Shown one piece after another: positions 1 through 9,600 of a stretch of 64,000 nucleotides of DNA (position 1 is the first letter of the stretch; each line of letters begins with the position of its first letter). Source of the stretch: Cyanobacteria bacterium FACHB-471 (GTDB lineage: Bacteria; Cyanobacteriota; Cyanobacteriia; Elainellales; Elainellaceae); the NCBI GenBank assembly GCA_014695345.1, contig JACJOC010000115.1, positions 280,528 to 344,527 on the forward strand. The letters are read 5' to 3'. The notes under the pieces were generated by a model. That model searched no databases and was not told where the DNA came from. It saw nothing but the letters and a program-made list of their open reading frames with translations. Made by a program: the position numbers and the translations under genes.

Positions 1-500
1 GAAGCTGTGCGATCGCCGGAACAATTCTGTTAGTCGGCATACAGCCCGATTCTGAAATGCAGTCAATGGGGTTGGGTGTGTTGCTAGCGCTGGGTTCAGC
101 CTTGGGCTACGCAGTGGTTGCGCTGTGTGGGCGATCGCTAGCCGAGCGCTATCATCCGCTGCAAACGCTGACCATTGGGTTTGGCTCTGGAGCAGTCATT
201 CTCCTACCGTTTGCCCTGGGAACTGGATTGGCAGTCAACTACTCCGGTCTGGGCTGGTTAGCGCTGCTGTATCTGGGCATCATCCCGACAGCCCTCGCCT
301 ATCTGCTCTACTTTGGTGGAATTCGCCATACCACCGCGACCGTTGCCAGTATTGCAACCCTGCTGGAGCCGCTTGTCTCGACTGTATTAGCTTGGTGGCT
401 GCTGAATGAGCAACTGGGTTCGCTGGGAATAGTTGGGGCAGTGTTGCTATTGGGGGCGATTGGATTGCTGTATTTGGAAGATGGAAGGAGGAAGGATTAA
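1..500 (+). CDS. EamA/DMT-family transporter, C-terminal part (5' end outside window)
   Basis: The reading frame is open from the first bases, so the gene begins upstream of the window and only about the last 165 residues are seen. The visible part has five hydrophobic helices separated by short charged loops and ends with LYLEDGRRKD. The helix pattern and the motif IPTALAYLLYF...EPLVSTVLAWWLLNEQL are typical of the second EamA repeat of drug/metabolite transporters of the inner membrane. The substrate cannot be predicted. No gene follows closely, so it is probably the end of its transcription unit. Family call is confident; role is not. Confidence 0.85.
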   Translation, partial: SCAIAGTILLVGIQPDSEMQSMGLGVLLALGSALGYAVVALCGRSLAERYHPLQTLTIGFGSGAVILLPFALGTGLAVNYSGLGWLALLYLGIIPTALAYLLYFGGIRHTTATVASIATLLEPLVSTVLAWWLLNEQLGSLGIVGAVLLLGAIGLLYLEDGRRKD

Positions 501-532
501 CTAGTTATCAGCAGGAGCTTGATAACAACCCG

Positions 533-610
533 GTAGGATGTGTTAGCACAGCGTAACGCATCGCTCTCTGAGGATTGATGCGTTACGGCTAGCGCCTAAC
601 GCATCCCCTA
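533..610. repeat. Dispersed palindromic repeat of the TAACGCATC type
   Basis: GATGCGTTA (577-585) and TAACGCATC (597-605) form an inverted repeat around GGCTAGCGCC, and a further GTAACGCATC lies at about 553-562. Repeats of this kind, with the GTAGGNTGTGTTAG entry sequence, are familiar as dispersed noncoding repeats in cyanobacterial genomes. No coding content is seen. Confidence 0.6.
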
Positions 611-650
611 CTGGGACTCATGCCAAACCCATCTGTAGAGTAGCGGTAGC

Positions 651-726
651 GGTATGGGCGAAGCATTCGGTCACAATTCCTGCCACCGAAGCACAGTTCT
701 TTTACCGAATGCTTCGCCCATACACC
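651..726. repeat. 19-bp perfect inverted repeat, MITE-like or hairpin repeat
   Basis: TATGGGCGAAGCATTCGGT at 653-671 is matched exactly by its reverse complement at 704-722, with a 32-bp spacer. No transposase is nearby and no target-site duplication was identified. It is probably a dispersed, non-autonomous hairpin repeat rather than a terminator, since no T tract follows. Confidence 0.65.
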
Positions 727-777
727 AAATCGTGCTTCTTTACAAAACGGATTCCGTATCAGTTCCAATCTCGAAAA

Positions 778-1071
778 TTCACACTTTGAGCTCGGGAATT
801 TGGGGTTTAAACTGGAACGTTCCTGTTTGAACTCGGAAACTTTCTGTTTGAACTTGAAAACTTCCTGTTTGGAATTGGAGCGTTCCTATCTGAACTTAAA
901 ACGTTCTTGTTTGAAACTAGAACATTCCTGTTTGGAATTAGAAACTTCTGGTTTGAAATTGGAACGTTCCTATCTGAACTTAGAAATTTCCTGTCTCAAA
1001 CTAAAAGTTTCCTGTCTCAAACTAAAAGTTTCCTGTCTCAAACTAGAAGCTTCAGACTGAGAACTCGAAAT
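778..1071. repeat. Fourteen tandem units of 21 bp
   Basis: From 778 to 1071 the sequence is built of 21-bp units of the type TTCCTGTTTGAACTNGAAAC. Units at 988-1008 and 1009-1029 are identical, and the pair at 862-903 resembles the pair at 946-987, suggesting duplication of two-unit blocks. On the + strand a frame stays open (7-residue repeat of type SCLKLE) but it begins only with a TTG and has no ribosome binding site, so translation is doubtful. The opposite strand is also largely open in one frame (SLRQETF repeats) but broken by TAG. It is best described as a minisatellite of unknown role. Confidence 0.75.
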
Positions 1072-1121
1072 TACCAGTTTTGAGGGCGATCGCCCCCTCC
1101 TAACTCCCGCTCGCCCCACCC

Positions 1122-1499
1122 TCACTTCCCCGACCCACCGCTCACTTTTGCCTTATAGCCAAGCTGAATCAGAAATTGGGCAATATTCTGAGCATGATCG
1201 CCCTGGATTTCAATTTCACTGTCCTTTACCGTTCCGCCTGCGCCGCACTGGGCTTTAAGCTGCTTCAGCAAAGCCGCCAGCGTCTCAGAATTGGATTGGA
1301 AACCACTGATTACTGTGACCGTTTTGCCCTTTCGTCCCTTGCGGGAAGCCTGCACCTTCAGGTTTTGCTGATTGGGCGGCAGGTCAGGTGTGCCCCGTTG
1401 CATCGCAGCCGAGTTATCGGGCGTACCGAACTCGGAGTAGACGACGCGATCTTTACCTGACTTTTGTGAATCAGATGATTTACCTTTAGAAGCCGCCAT
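1122..1499 (-). CDS. SUI1/YciH-family translation initiation factor
   Basis: 125-residue protein with a basic, disordered N-terminal third and a C-terminal SUI1 (eIF1-like) domain: GRKGKTVTVISGF, then LLKQLKAQCGAGGTVKDSEIEIQGDH and FLIQLGYKAK. In eukaryotes and archaea SUI1 monitors start-codon selection on the small ribosomal subunit; the role of the bacterial YciH form is less settled. The start at 1499 is chosen because AGGAGG lies about nine bases upstream; an upstream in-frame ATG at 1526 lacks such a site. It stands alone, divergent from trpB. Confidence 0.9.
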   Translation of the reverse strand: MAASKGKSSDSQKSGKDRVVYSEFGTPDNSAAMQRGTPDLPPNQQNLKVQASRKGRKGKTVTVISGFQSNSETLAALLKQLKAQCGAGGTVKDSEIEIQGDHAQNIAQFLIQLGYKAKVSGGSGK

Positions 1500-1631
1500 A
1501 TCCCAAAACCTCCTATCGGAAAGCAATTCACCGCGTCTTTGCAGAATAGCAATTGTTCTATTTTCTGGAATGTTTCTATCTTCCAGGATTTCTCTATAAT
1601 GGGGGCTAATCCATTATCTTAAATTGGGTCT

Positions 1632-2900
1632 GTGACACGTACTCCCCTTTCCCCCAGCCAAAATACCACCGATGCTCCTAGCATTTCAGAATCGACTCAG
1701 CGACCAGATAACCTAGGACGGTTCGGACGATTTGGCGGCAAGTACGTGCCTGAAACCTTGATGCCTGCTTTGACAGAGCTAGAGACTGCATTCTACGAAT
1801 ATCGTGATCAGCCAGAGTTTCAGCAAGAGCTGCAAGGTCTGATGCGCGATTATGTAGGACGACCCAGTCCGCTCTACTTTGCTGAACGGCTAACGCAGCA
1901 TTACGCTCGCCTCGATGGCACAGGCGCACAGATTTACTTAAAGCGAGAAGACCTAAACCACACCGGTGCACACAAGATTAACAATGCGCTAGGGCAGGTG
2001 TTGCTGGCAAAGCGAATGGGCAAACAGCGGATTATTGCCGAAACGGGGGCAGGACAGCACGGCGTAGCGACTGCAACGGTTTGCGCTCGATTTGGTTTGA
2101 CCTGCATCATCTACATGGGCGTTCACGATATGGAGCGGCAGTCGCTCAACGTATTTCGGATGCGCCTGATGGGGGCAGAGGTGCGCCCGGTCGCAGCTGG
2201 AACCGGAACGTTGAAAGATGCCACGTCTGAAGCAATTCGTGATTGGGTAACAAATGTGGAAACGACCCATTACATTCTTGGCTCCGTGGCTGGGCCACAT
2301 CCTTACCCCATGATCGTGAGAGACTTTCAAGCCATTATTGGACAGGAAACCAGAGTCCAGTGTCAGGAGAAATGGGGTGGATTGCCAGACATTCTCCTCG
2401 CGTGTATTGGCGGCGGCTCGAACGCAATGGGTCTGTTTAACGAATTTGTGAATGAACCCAGCGTTAGAATGATTGGCGTAGAGGCGGCCGGTGAAGGCGT
2501 TGACACAGGCAAACATGCCGCAACTTTGACCCAAGGACGAGTTGGTGTGCTGCATGGGGCAATGAGCTATCTGCTGCAAGACCAGGATGGTCAGGTGATT
2601 GAGCCTCATTCGATTAGTGCGGGATTGGACTATCCCGGTGTTGGGCCAGAACACAGCTTCCTCAAAGACGAAGGACGGGCAGAGTATTACAGCGTGACGG
2701 ATCAGGAAGCGATAGACGGATTCCAGCAGCTTTCTCGGTTGGAAGGGATTATTCCAGCGCTGGAGACGGCTCATGCGATCGCCTTCCTCAATACGCTCTG
2801 TCCTCAACTTACAGGCAACCCTCGCATCGTGATCAACTGCTCAGGACGAGGCGACAAAGATGTGCAAACGGCGGCCAAGCTTTTAGACATGACCAGCTAG
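1632..2900 (+). CDS. trpB: Tryptophan synthase beta subunit
   Basis: 422 residues, the usual length. TrpB condenses indole with L-serine to give L-tryptophan, using pyridoxal phosphate, in complex with TrpA. The [16 protein letters not shown] start, the PLP-lysine motif HKINNALGQ (lysine about residue 115), the [10 protein letters not shown] loop, GGGSNAMG phosphate-binding loop and C-terminal NCSGRGDKD are all present. A GTG at 1632 is the first plausible start; an N-terminal stretch of about 27 residues precedes the conserved core. No other trp gene lies nearby, as is usual in cyanobacteria, where trp genes are scattered. Confidence 0.97.
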   Translation: MTRTPLSPSQNTTDAPSISESTQRPDNLGRFGRFGGKYVPETLMPALTELETAFYEYRDQPEFQQELQGLMRDYVGRPSPLYFAERLTQHYARLDGTGAQIYLKREDLNHTGAHKINNALGQVLLAKRMGKQRIIAETGAGQHGVATATVCARFGLTCIIYMGVHDMERQSLNVFRMRLMGAEVRPVAAGTGTLKDATSEAIRDWVTNVETTHYILGSVAGPHPYPMIVRDFQAIIGQETRVQCQEKWGGLPDILLACIGGGSNAMGLFNEFVNEPSVRMIGVEAAGEGVDTGKHAATLTQGRVGVLHGAMSYLLQDQDGQVIEPHSISAGLDYPGVGPEHSFLKDEGRAEYYSVTDQEAIDGFQQLSRLEGIIPALETAHAIAFLNTLCPQLTGNPRIVINCSGRGDKDVQTAAKLLDMTS

Positions 2901-2943
2901 CTATTGCAGATCGCTATCGTGGAGTAGATAGGCTTACTCCACG

Positions 2944-3522
2944 ATGGTTCACATGGTTCGTTTTATTTCGTTTGCAAGATTTGCTGCATTTTGGGTTGGT
3001 GGCGCAGGTTTGTTGGCGATCGCTTCCTGCCAAGAAGTTACTTCTGAAGTGCTGCCACAGCTACGTCCGGCTGAGCAACCTGAGCAGTCCGCTTCCCCTT
3101 CAGAAAGCCAGCCTCCCAGCCCTTACGCTGAGCTAGAACAGGCAGTTCACACTCAGATTAATCAATATCGCGCAGAACAAGGGCTACCACCGCTAGAGCT
3201 AAACGCTGAGATGAGTGAAATTGCCCGTCAACACAGTCAGGCAATGGCAGACGGGCAAGCTTCCTTTAGTCATGATGGGTTTGAGCAGCGGGGACAGGCG
3301 ATCGCCCGCAAAATCCCATTCCGAACGGTTGCTGAAAATCTCGCCTTCAATCAGGGTTTTGCTGACCCTGTAACGCAAGCCGTAGAAGGCTGGATCGACA
3401 GTCCCGGACATCACGCTAACATCAAAGGCAACTTTGACCTGACTGGCATTGGTGTGGTCAAAAATGAGCAAGGTGAGTATTATCTGACGCAGCTTTTTGT
3501 GAAGCGGCTGTTGCCGTTTTAG
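2944..3522 (+). CDS. CAP-domain (SCP/PR-1 family) lipoprotein
   Basis: 192 residues. The N-terminus has a signal peptide ending in a lipobox (AIASC, cysteine near residue 29), followed by a Pro/Ser/Glu-rich linker, then a CAP domain: INQYRAEQGLPPLELN, ARQHSQAMA, SHDGFEQRG, VAENLAFNQG and SPGHHANI, with the His and Glu residues typical of the family. It is probably anchored at the membrane and faces the periplasm. Bacterial CAP proteins (YkwD type) have no single known function. It follows trpB by about 40 bp and may be its own unit. Confidence 0.88.
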   Translation: MVHMVRFISFARFAAFWVGGAGLLAIASCQEVTSEVLPQLRPAEQPEQSASPSESQPPSPYAELEQAVHTQINQYRAEQGLPPLELNAEMSEIARQHSQAMADGQASFSHDGFEQRGQAIARKIPFRTVAENLAFNQGFADPVTQAVEGWIDSPGHHANIKGNFDLTGIGVVKNEQGEYYLTQLFVKRLLPF

Positions 3523-3607
3523 GGGTATTGGTCACTGGTCGCTGGGTCAGTGACTAAACTCAGACTTTTGAATACTAGAATTGGTCTAGTTTCTCCAGTG
3601 TGGCTTG

Positions 3608-4234
3608 ATGGAATTTGAATTTCAGGTGTGCGATCGCGATCTCTCCGATGAAATTCTTTCTGAGTACCTGCAGGCGGAGGCGATCGCCGTTGATACCGAA
3701 ACGATGGGATTGTTGCCACAGCGCGATCGCCTTTGTTTGGTGCAGCTTTGTGACCCCAAAGGAAACGTAGCGGTCGTTCGCATCGCACTGGGGCAAACCG
3801 AGGCACCCAAACTTAAACAGGTTCTCGAGTCTTATAGCACCGTCAAGGTGTTTCACTTTGCCCGCTTTGACCTGGCGACGTTGCAGCATCACTTAAACAT
3901 TCAAGTTCAACCGACCTTCTGCACTAAAATTGCCAGTAAGCTAGCCCGCACCTACACGCCCCGTCATGGATTGAAGGATCTGGTGCAGGAGCTAGAGAGA
4001 GTTGAATTGGACAAAAGCGCCCAGAGTTCTGATTGGGGTAATGCTGCCAACCTATCTGAAGAGCAGCTTCGCTACGCGGCAAATGATGTACGCTATTTGC
4101 TCAGCGTCAGAATCAGACTGACCGAAATGCTGAAGCGAGAGGGACGCTGGGAGCTAGCTCAGGAGTGCTTTGCCTGTCTACCTACCATCGTCAAGCTAGA
4201 CCTGATGCAGTATTCCAGCATCTTTGAGCATTAA
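3608..4234 (+). CDS. Ribonuclease D-like 3'-5' exonuclease
   Basis: 208 residues, much shorter than E. coli RNase D because the HRDC domains are absent, leaving the DEDDy exonuclease domain alone. Visible motifs are AVDTETMGL (Exo I, D and E), VFHFARFDLATL (Exo II) and RYAANDVRYLL (Exo III, Tyr and Asp). This form is common in cyanobacteria and would trim 3' ends of structured RNA. ATG 3608 is taken as start. The stop is only six bases from the next gene (exonuclease III), so the two nucleases are probably co-transcribed. Confidence 0.92.
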   Translation: MEFEFQVCDRDLSDEILSEYLQAEAIAVDTETMGLLPQRDRLCLVQLCDPKGNVAVVRIALGQTEAPKLKQVLESYSTVKVFHFARFDLATLQHHLNIQVQPTFCTKIASKLARTYTPRHGLKDLVQELERVELDKSAQSSDWGNAANLSEEQLRYAANDVRYLLSVRIRLTEMLKREGRWELAQECFACLPTIVKLDLMQYSSIFEH

Positions 4235-4240
4235 TTCAAC

Positions 4241-5032
4241 ATGAAAATTGCAACCTGGAACGTTAACTCAATTCGCACTCGAATGGAACATGTGACCAAC
4301 TGGTTGCAGGAGAATCCTGTAGATGTGCTTTGTGTGCAGGAAACGAAGGTTGTGGATGAGGACTTTCCGCGATCGCCCTTAGAAGCTTTGGGCTATCACC
4401 TCTACATCTACGGGCAAAAGTCCTACAACGGTGTAGCACTGATTAGCCGCGCTCCGCTCACCGATGTGAAAATGGGCTTCTCAGCCGTTCTTCCCGAAAC
4501 CCTGGTGGATGACCTTGATGACCAAAAGCGTGTGATCAGCGGCATCGTCAACGATCAGGTGCGACTAATTAACCTTTACGTACCCAACGGCTCTTCAGTC
4601 GGCAGCGATAAATATGAGTACAAACTGCGCTGGCTAAAAACCTTGCGGGAGTATGTACAAGCTTTGATGCTTCAGTTACCCAACAACCTATTGATCTGCG
4701 GCGACTTCAACATTGCCCTTGAAGACCTGGATATTCATAATCCTCAAGGGCGCGAAAAAATGGTGATGGCAACCGACTTGGAGAGGGAAAGCCTGAAAGC
4801 TGTCCTGGATTTGGGACTTCAGGACGTGTTTCGCAAATTTAACCAGGAAGGGGGACAGTACAGTTGGTGGGACTATCGCACCGCCGCTTTTCGTCGCAAC
4901 CTTGGCTGGCGGATTGACCACCACTACGCCACTCAACCCCTTTATGACTCCGCAAAAAGCTGCACCATCGACATAGCTCCCCGCAAACTCGAAAAGCCCA
5001 GCGATCACGCCCCCGTTATTGTGGAACTTTAA
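4241..5032 (+). CDS. xth: Exodeoxyribonuclease III (AP endonuclease)
   Basis: 263 residues. ExoIII cleaves abasic sites and removes 3' blocking groups in base excision repair. The endonuclease/exonuclease/phosphatase fold motifs are in order: WNVNSIRTR, QETKV (Glu metal ligand), NLYVPNGSS, CGDFNIAL, LGWRIDHHY and the C-terminal SDHAPV (catalytic His). It begins six bases after the RNase D-like gene. Confidence 0.96.
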   Translation: MKIATWNVNSIRTRMEHVTNWLQENPVDVLCVQETKVVDEDFPRSPLEALGYHLYIYGQKSYNGVALISRAPLTDVKMGFSAVLPETLVDDLDDQKRVISGIVNDQVRLINLYVPNGSSVGSDKYEYKLRWLKTLREYVQALMLQLPNNLLICGDFNIALEDLDIHNPQGREKMVMATDLERESLKAVLDLGLQDVFRKFNQEGGQYSWWDYRTAAFRRNLGWRIDHHYATQPLYDSAKSCTIDIAPRKLEKPSDHAPVIVEL

Positions 5033-5115
5033 TCAGAACTAAGAATTACGTTGGAGGACAGCATTTACCGAAGAAACTTTTGGCTGAACCTGTAAATTTC
5101 ACACCTTGACCTAAC

Positions 5116-5355
5116 CTAATCCACAGATGAACGAGCAAGCTTGGCAAGTCGATCCGCAATCCAGATCTTGATAATCGATTGGCGGGTTACTCCGAGCCGC
5201 TTAGCTTCCTGGTCCAATGCAGCAACCATCCATGTTGGAAAATCAACATCAATCTGTTGCTGTTCGTATCCAGGACGTTTTGCTTGAGGGAGGTCTAGAG
5301 AATCGGTGATATCCTCTCCGTTGTCAAATTTGCTATCAAATTCGGTTGCTTTCAT
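5116..5355 (-). CDS. brnA: BrnA-family antitoxin
   Basis: 79 residues with an acidic N-terminus and a C-terminal ribbon-helix-helix: QIDVDFPTWMVAALDQEAKRLG followed by VTRQSIIKIWIADRL. In BrnT/BrnA type II systems BrnA binds and neutralises the ribonuclease BrnT and represses the operon. The gene overlaps the end of the toxin gene by 20 bp, giving the toxin-first order normal for this family. Confidence 0.88.
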   Translation of the reverse strand: MKATEFDSKFDNGEDITDSLDLPQAKRPGYEQQQIDVDFPTWMVAALDQEAKRLGVTRQSIIKIWIADRLAKLARSSVD

Positions 5356-5605
5356 AAACTTTCACCTCTTCTACACGAGAGCAACGAACAGAAATAATGC
5401 GAATCTTGCCCTTTCGATAGGTAATTACCGCTGACCAATGCTTCTGAAGAATTTTGCCAATCACTAAGTATCTTGGCTCATCTTCAGTCTTTGCTGGAAT
5501 CTCAATTCTGGCAGGATCAGCCCACAGTCTCTGTGCTTCTACAAAGTCAATCTTGTGCTTCTCCTGATTAGATTCGCTCTTAGATGAATCATACTCAAAC
5601 TCCAT
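5336..5605 (-). CDS. brnT: BrnT-family ribonuclease toxin
   Basis: 89 residues. It opens with FEYDSSKSESNQEKHKIDF, the family signature (W/F-D..K...N..KHGI.F), followed by EAQRLWADPARIE, DEPRYLVIGKI, WSAVITYRKGKIRIISVR and a C-terminal arginine-rich segment. BrnT is a RelE-fold mRNA-cleaving toxin. The glycine of the usual KHG motif is replaced (KHKID), which is tolerated in the family. The pair stands between convergent/divergent housekeeping genes as a solitary chromosomal module. Confidence 0.9.
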   Translation of the reverse strand: MEFEYDSSKSESNQEKHKIDFVEAQRLWADPARIEIPAKTEDEPRYLVIGKILQKHWSAVITYRKGKIRIISVRCSRVEEVKVYESNRI

Positions 5606-5737
5606 AGGCTGTATGAGTCATACTCTCCTTTCCTCAGCGTTCTCTCACTCATCTTAATTTCTGCCTTGAGTGGAGCGATCGCACACCTCACATAAATCTT
5701 GAGCTACCCTACGGGAAGAAGCATATACAATCTGCCT

Positions 5738-5774
5738 CTAGCCCCCAGTCCCTAATCCTCACCCCCCAATCCCC
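5738..5774. repeat. Short tandem C-rich repeat (STRR-like) upstream of an ATG
   Basis: The sequence CCCCCAGTCCCTAATCC followed by CACCCCCCAATCCCC is a degenerate 8-10 bp tandem repeat ending at the start codon of the next gene. Similar AATCCCCAA tracts occur at about 12825-12852 and a GCCTGTT series at 13545-13565. Short tandemly repeated sequences of this kind are common between cyanobacterial genes. Confidence 0.5.
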
Positions 5775-6668
5775 ATGTTTCTAGTTACTGGAGCCACCGG
5801 AGATCTCGGCACCCGCGTCGTTAAGCGGTTGCGAGAAGAAGAAAAACCCGTCAGAGCCTTCGCGCGTCTGACCTCGCGCTATGCAGAACTTGAAAGTCGT
5901 GGCGCAGAAATTTTTGTTGGCGATCTGTTGAAAGAGCGAGATATTCAAAAAGCCTGCCAGGGCATTCGCTATGTGATTAGCACTCACGGTGCAAGCGAAG
6001 CCGGTGGTGGCACTGCTGAAACGCTGGACTATCGCGCCAATATTGACTTAATTGATGCAGCAAAAGCTGCCGGAGTTGAGCATTTTGTCTTCATTTCCGT
6101 GCTGGGAGCCGATCGCGGCTATGAAGACGCACCGACATTTAAAGCAAAGCGGGCAGTTGAAAACTACTTGCAAGCTAGCGGACTCAACTACACAATCCTG
6201 CGTCCATCCGGCTTTGCTTCTAACATTGTGCCCTTGGCAGAGCGGTTCAAGCAATCCGGCATTTATTTCACTATTGGTGACCTGAGAATTCGCTCGTCGA
6301 TCGTCAGCACCGATGATTTAGCCCGAATTGCAGTAGATTCCGTAGCCATTGACGCCGCCCGCAATCAAATCTTTGCGGTTGGTGGGCCAGAGATTATTGA
6401 GCGAGGCAACATTCCAAAAATCTTTGAACAGATTTTTAATCAGGAACCCGTTGTAATTAATCCGCCCATTGGCGCTGTGGATGGGATTCGCACCGTCGTA
6501 GGATTCTTTAATCCTGAAGCAAAGCAGGCGCTGGGAACTTTTCGGACATTGCTCTCGAATGAGTTTTACTGCACTGCTACCGAAATCGAGCGATTAGAAT
6601 CGGTCTTCAACATGAGAATGGAAACCCTGGATAGTTACATCAGACGGTATGTGCCAGCTCAGGCTTAG
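5775..6668 (+). CDS. NmrA/atypical SDR-family NAD(P)-binding protein
   Basis: 297 residues with a Rossmann N-terminus FLVTGATGDLGTRVVKRL (glycine-rich TGATGxxG), then YVISTHGA, VEHFVFISVLGAD, and LRPSGFASN in the position of the SDR proline-serine loop. The usual YxxxK catalytic pair is not obvious, which places it with atypical SDR/NmrA-like proteins (quinone or flavin reductases, sensor proteins). Cyanobacterial relatives are often annotated as NAD-dependent epimerases without a proven substrate. Its 3' end overlaps the convergent oxoprolinase gene by four bases. Confidence 0.8.
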   Translation: MFLVTGATGDLGTRVVKRLREEEKPVRAFARLTSRYAELESRGAEIFVGDLLKERDIQKACQGIRYVISTHGASEAGGGTAETLDYRANIDLIDAAKAAGVEHFVFISVLGADRGYEDAPTFKAKRAVENYLQASGLNYTILRPSGFASNIVPLAERFKQSGIYFTIGDLRIRSSIVSTDDLARIAVDSVAIDAARNQIFAVGGPEIIERGNIPKIFEQIFNQEPVVINPPIGAVDGIRTVVGFFNPEAKQALGTFRTLLSNEFYCTATEIERLESVFNMRMETLDSYIRRYVPAQA

Positions 6669-9600
6669 GCACCAAAGCCACCACCACCGGGAGTTTCAAT
6701 TACAAACAGATCACCTGAATGTACCTGTACTTCTGCCTTACCGGGTAGAGAGGCGATCGCCCCATCCTTTCGTTCTACAAAGTTACGACCGATCGCCCCA
6801 GGTTCACCTCCCTGCAACCCAAAGGGGGGAATGATCCGATGCCCTGAGAGAATTGCGGCAGTCATCGTTTCGCGAAAACGGATGCGGCGAATCACGCCAT
6901 TACCTCCCGAATGGTGTCCTTTGCCGCCACTGTTGTGCCGAATTGCAAACTCTTCTAGCAACACGGGAAACCGCCATTCCAATACTTCTGGATCGGTGAG
7001 TCGTGAGTTAGTCATGTGAGTCTGCACGGCATCGGTTCCGTCAAACGTTGCTCCAGCGCCAGAGCCACCACAAATAGTTTCGTAGTATTGGTGCTGCTCA
7101 TTGCCAAAGGTGAAATTGTTCATCGTGCCTTGGGCTGCCGCCATAACACCGAGAGCACCGTAGAGTGAGTTGGCGATCGCCTGTGAAGTCTCCACATTTC
7201 CCGCAACTACAGCAGCAGGATAATGTGGATTTAACATGCAGCCATCGGGAATGGTAATTTCCAAAGGTTTCAAGCACCCCGCATTGAGTGGAATATCATC
7301 TTCCACAAGGGTGCGAAACACATACAAAACAACCGCTTTGCAGATTGCTAAAGGTGCATTTAGATTACTCTGCTGTTGAGGTGAAGTGCCTGTGAAATCA
7401 ACGTGGGCAGAGCGATCGCCCCGATTAATTGTAATCTTCACGCAAATCTCACAGCCGTCGTCCATCGGATAAACAAACTGTCCATTCTGCAATACATCAA
7501 TTACTCGTCGCACAGACTCTTCTGCATTGTTTTGCACATGCTGCATGTAAGCCTGAACTGTTTCTAAGCCATAGTGTTCGACCATTCGCAGCAATTCTTG
7601 TGACCCTCGCTCATTAGCAGCAACCTGAGCCTGTAAGTCAGCAATATTTTGTGAGACATTCCGCACCGGATGTGTTCCAGAAGTGAGTAAGTTCACTAGT
7701 TCAGATTCACGAAACTCTCCCTGATTCACAAGCTGAAAGTTATCAATCAATACGCCTTCTTGTTCCATTGAAGTGCTGTGAGGCGGCATAGAGCCAGGAG
7801 TGATACCACCAACATCGGCGTGGTGTCCACGAGAGGCAACGTAGAAGAGAGGGATAGAGGAATGGAAACTTGCTGCGGTGGCAAAAACGGGAGTGATGAC
7901 GGTGATATCAGGAAGGTGAGTGCCGCCATTGTAGGGGTTGTTGGAAACGTACACATCGCCAGGTTTGAGAACGTCACTTTTTGCCTGAATTAAACTGTTG
8001 ACGCTTTCACTCATAGAACCGAGATGCACCGGAATATGGGGCGCATTGGCAACGAGTTGACCATGCTGATCAAAGATGGCACAGGAGAAATCTAGCCGCT
8101 CTTTGATATTGACGGAATAACTGGTGTTTTGTAATGTGATGCCCATTTCTTCGGCGATCGCCCGAAATAGGTTATTAAAAATTTCCAGAAGAACGGGGTC
8201 AGGTTTGGAGGTTGAGGCTTGAGAACTGGAGATTGATCGGTCTCTCCCTTGTTCTTCCTTGGTTTGAGTCAACACTAAATGATTCCGCTGGGTCAGTTCT
8301 GCGCCCCATCCAGGCTCAATAACGTTGGTGCCCGTAGGTTCAATAATTAGGGCCGGGCCAAGGAGGCGATCGCCTGGTTTCAGGTCTTCCCGCTGGTAAA
8401 CGGGGGTTTCGTGCCAGGTATCGTGAGTGTACATCTGGACGGTGGCAATTGGGGTGAGTGGCGTGATTCTGCCCCTAGGAAGCAAAGGCTCAGTGAGTGG
8501 TGTGGTTTGTCCAATTGCTTCTACAGAAACCGCTTCTACGATCAGGGCTTTGTGAGGCATGGTGAAGCCATAGCGCTGATGATAGGACTGCTCAAAGTGA
8601 GTTCGTGTCGTGTCTGCATCACCAAAGTCTATGATCAGGGCAGAATCCGTTCCTTCGTAGCGAAGGTGAGTTTTGAGCAAGGTTTGGATGCGATCGCCAC
8701 TCACTCCCTGTGCCAGGATTTCCTGCTGAGCTTCTGCACTCAACTCCTCCAACATCTGCTTTAGCGTAGGAATTGTATCTGGAGTTAAGCGAACCTCTGC
8801 TGCTTTTTCTTTGAGGGTACGAAGGTCAGCTAAACCAATACCATAAGCTGACAGTACGCCTGCATAGGGATGAATAAAGATTTGCGTCATGCCTAGCGCT
8901 TCAGCAATCAGGCAGGCATGCTGTCCACCTGCGCCACCAAAGCAGCAGAGAGTGTACTCAGTTACGTCATAACCCCGCTGAACCGATATCTTTTTGATTG
9001 CGTTAGCCATTTTGTCGATGGCGATCGCCAAAAACCCTGCCGCCACTTGTTCTGAAGTGCGAGAATCACCTGTTTTGGAGTGAATTTCTGCACTCAATTC
9101 AGCAAACTTTTGCTGCACAATGGCATTATCCAAAGGCAAATTCCCTGTTTCGCCAAACACATGAGGGAAAAACTCTGGCTGAATTTTGCCTAACATCACA
9201 TTACAGTCGGTCACTGCAAGTGGTCCACCCTTGCGGTAGCAAGCTGGGCCAGGGTTTGCCCCTGCGGATTCGGGTCCAACTCGATAGCGAGAACCATCAA
9301 AAAACAGAATTGAGCCTCCCCCTGCCGCAACCGTGTGAATCGACATCATCGGGGCACGTAGTCGCACACCGGCTACTTCTGTTTCAAAAGTGCGTTCATA
9401 CTCCCCGTTAAAGTGAGAGACATCGGTGGAGGTGCCTCCCATATCAAAGCCAATAATTTGATTGAATCCTGCAGCAGTGCTGGTTTTAACCGCTCCTACA
9501 ATTCCTCCAGCGGGGCCAGAAAGGATACTGTCTTTGCCTTGAAACAGTCGGGCATCAGTGAGTCCTCCATCCGACTTCATGAACTCCAGTTTGGTAGAGT

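Noticed and set aside
800..1060. Cys/Leu-rich 86-residue protein gene
   Set aside because: It begins with TTG without a ribosome binding site and consists only of the 21-bp repeat; listed as a repeat.
1989..2807. 272-residue frame opposite trpB
   Set aside because: It lies wholly inside trpB on the other strand and shows no motif; a shadow of a conserved gene.
3041..3056. Chromosomal copy of the ACTTCTACAGAAGT repeat (TTACTTCTGAAGTGC)
   Set aside because: It lacks the three central bases TAC-A and has different spacing; a chance partial match.
8411..8764. 117-residue frame inside the oxoprolinase gene
   Set aside because: Antisense frame within a fully conserved enzyme; no start signal or family.
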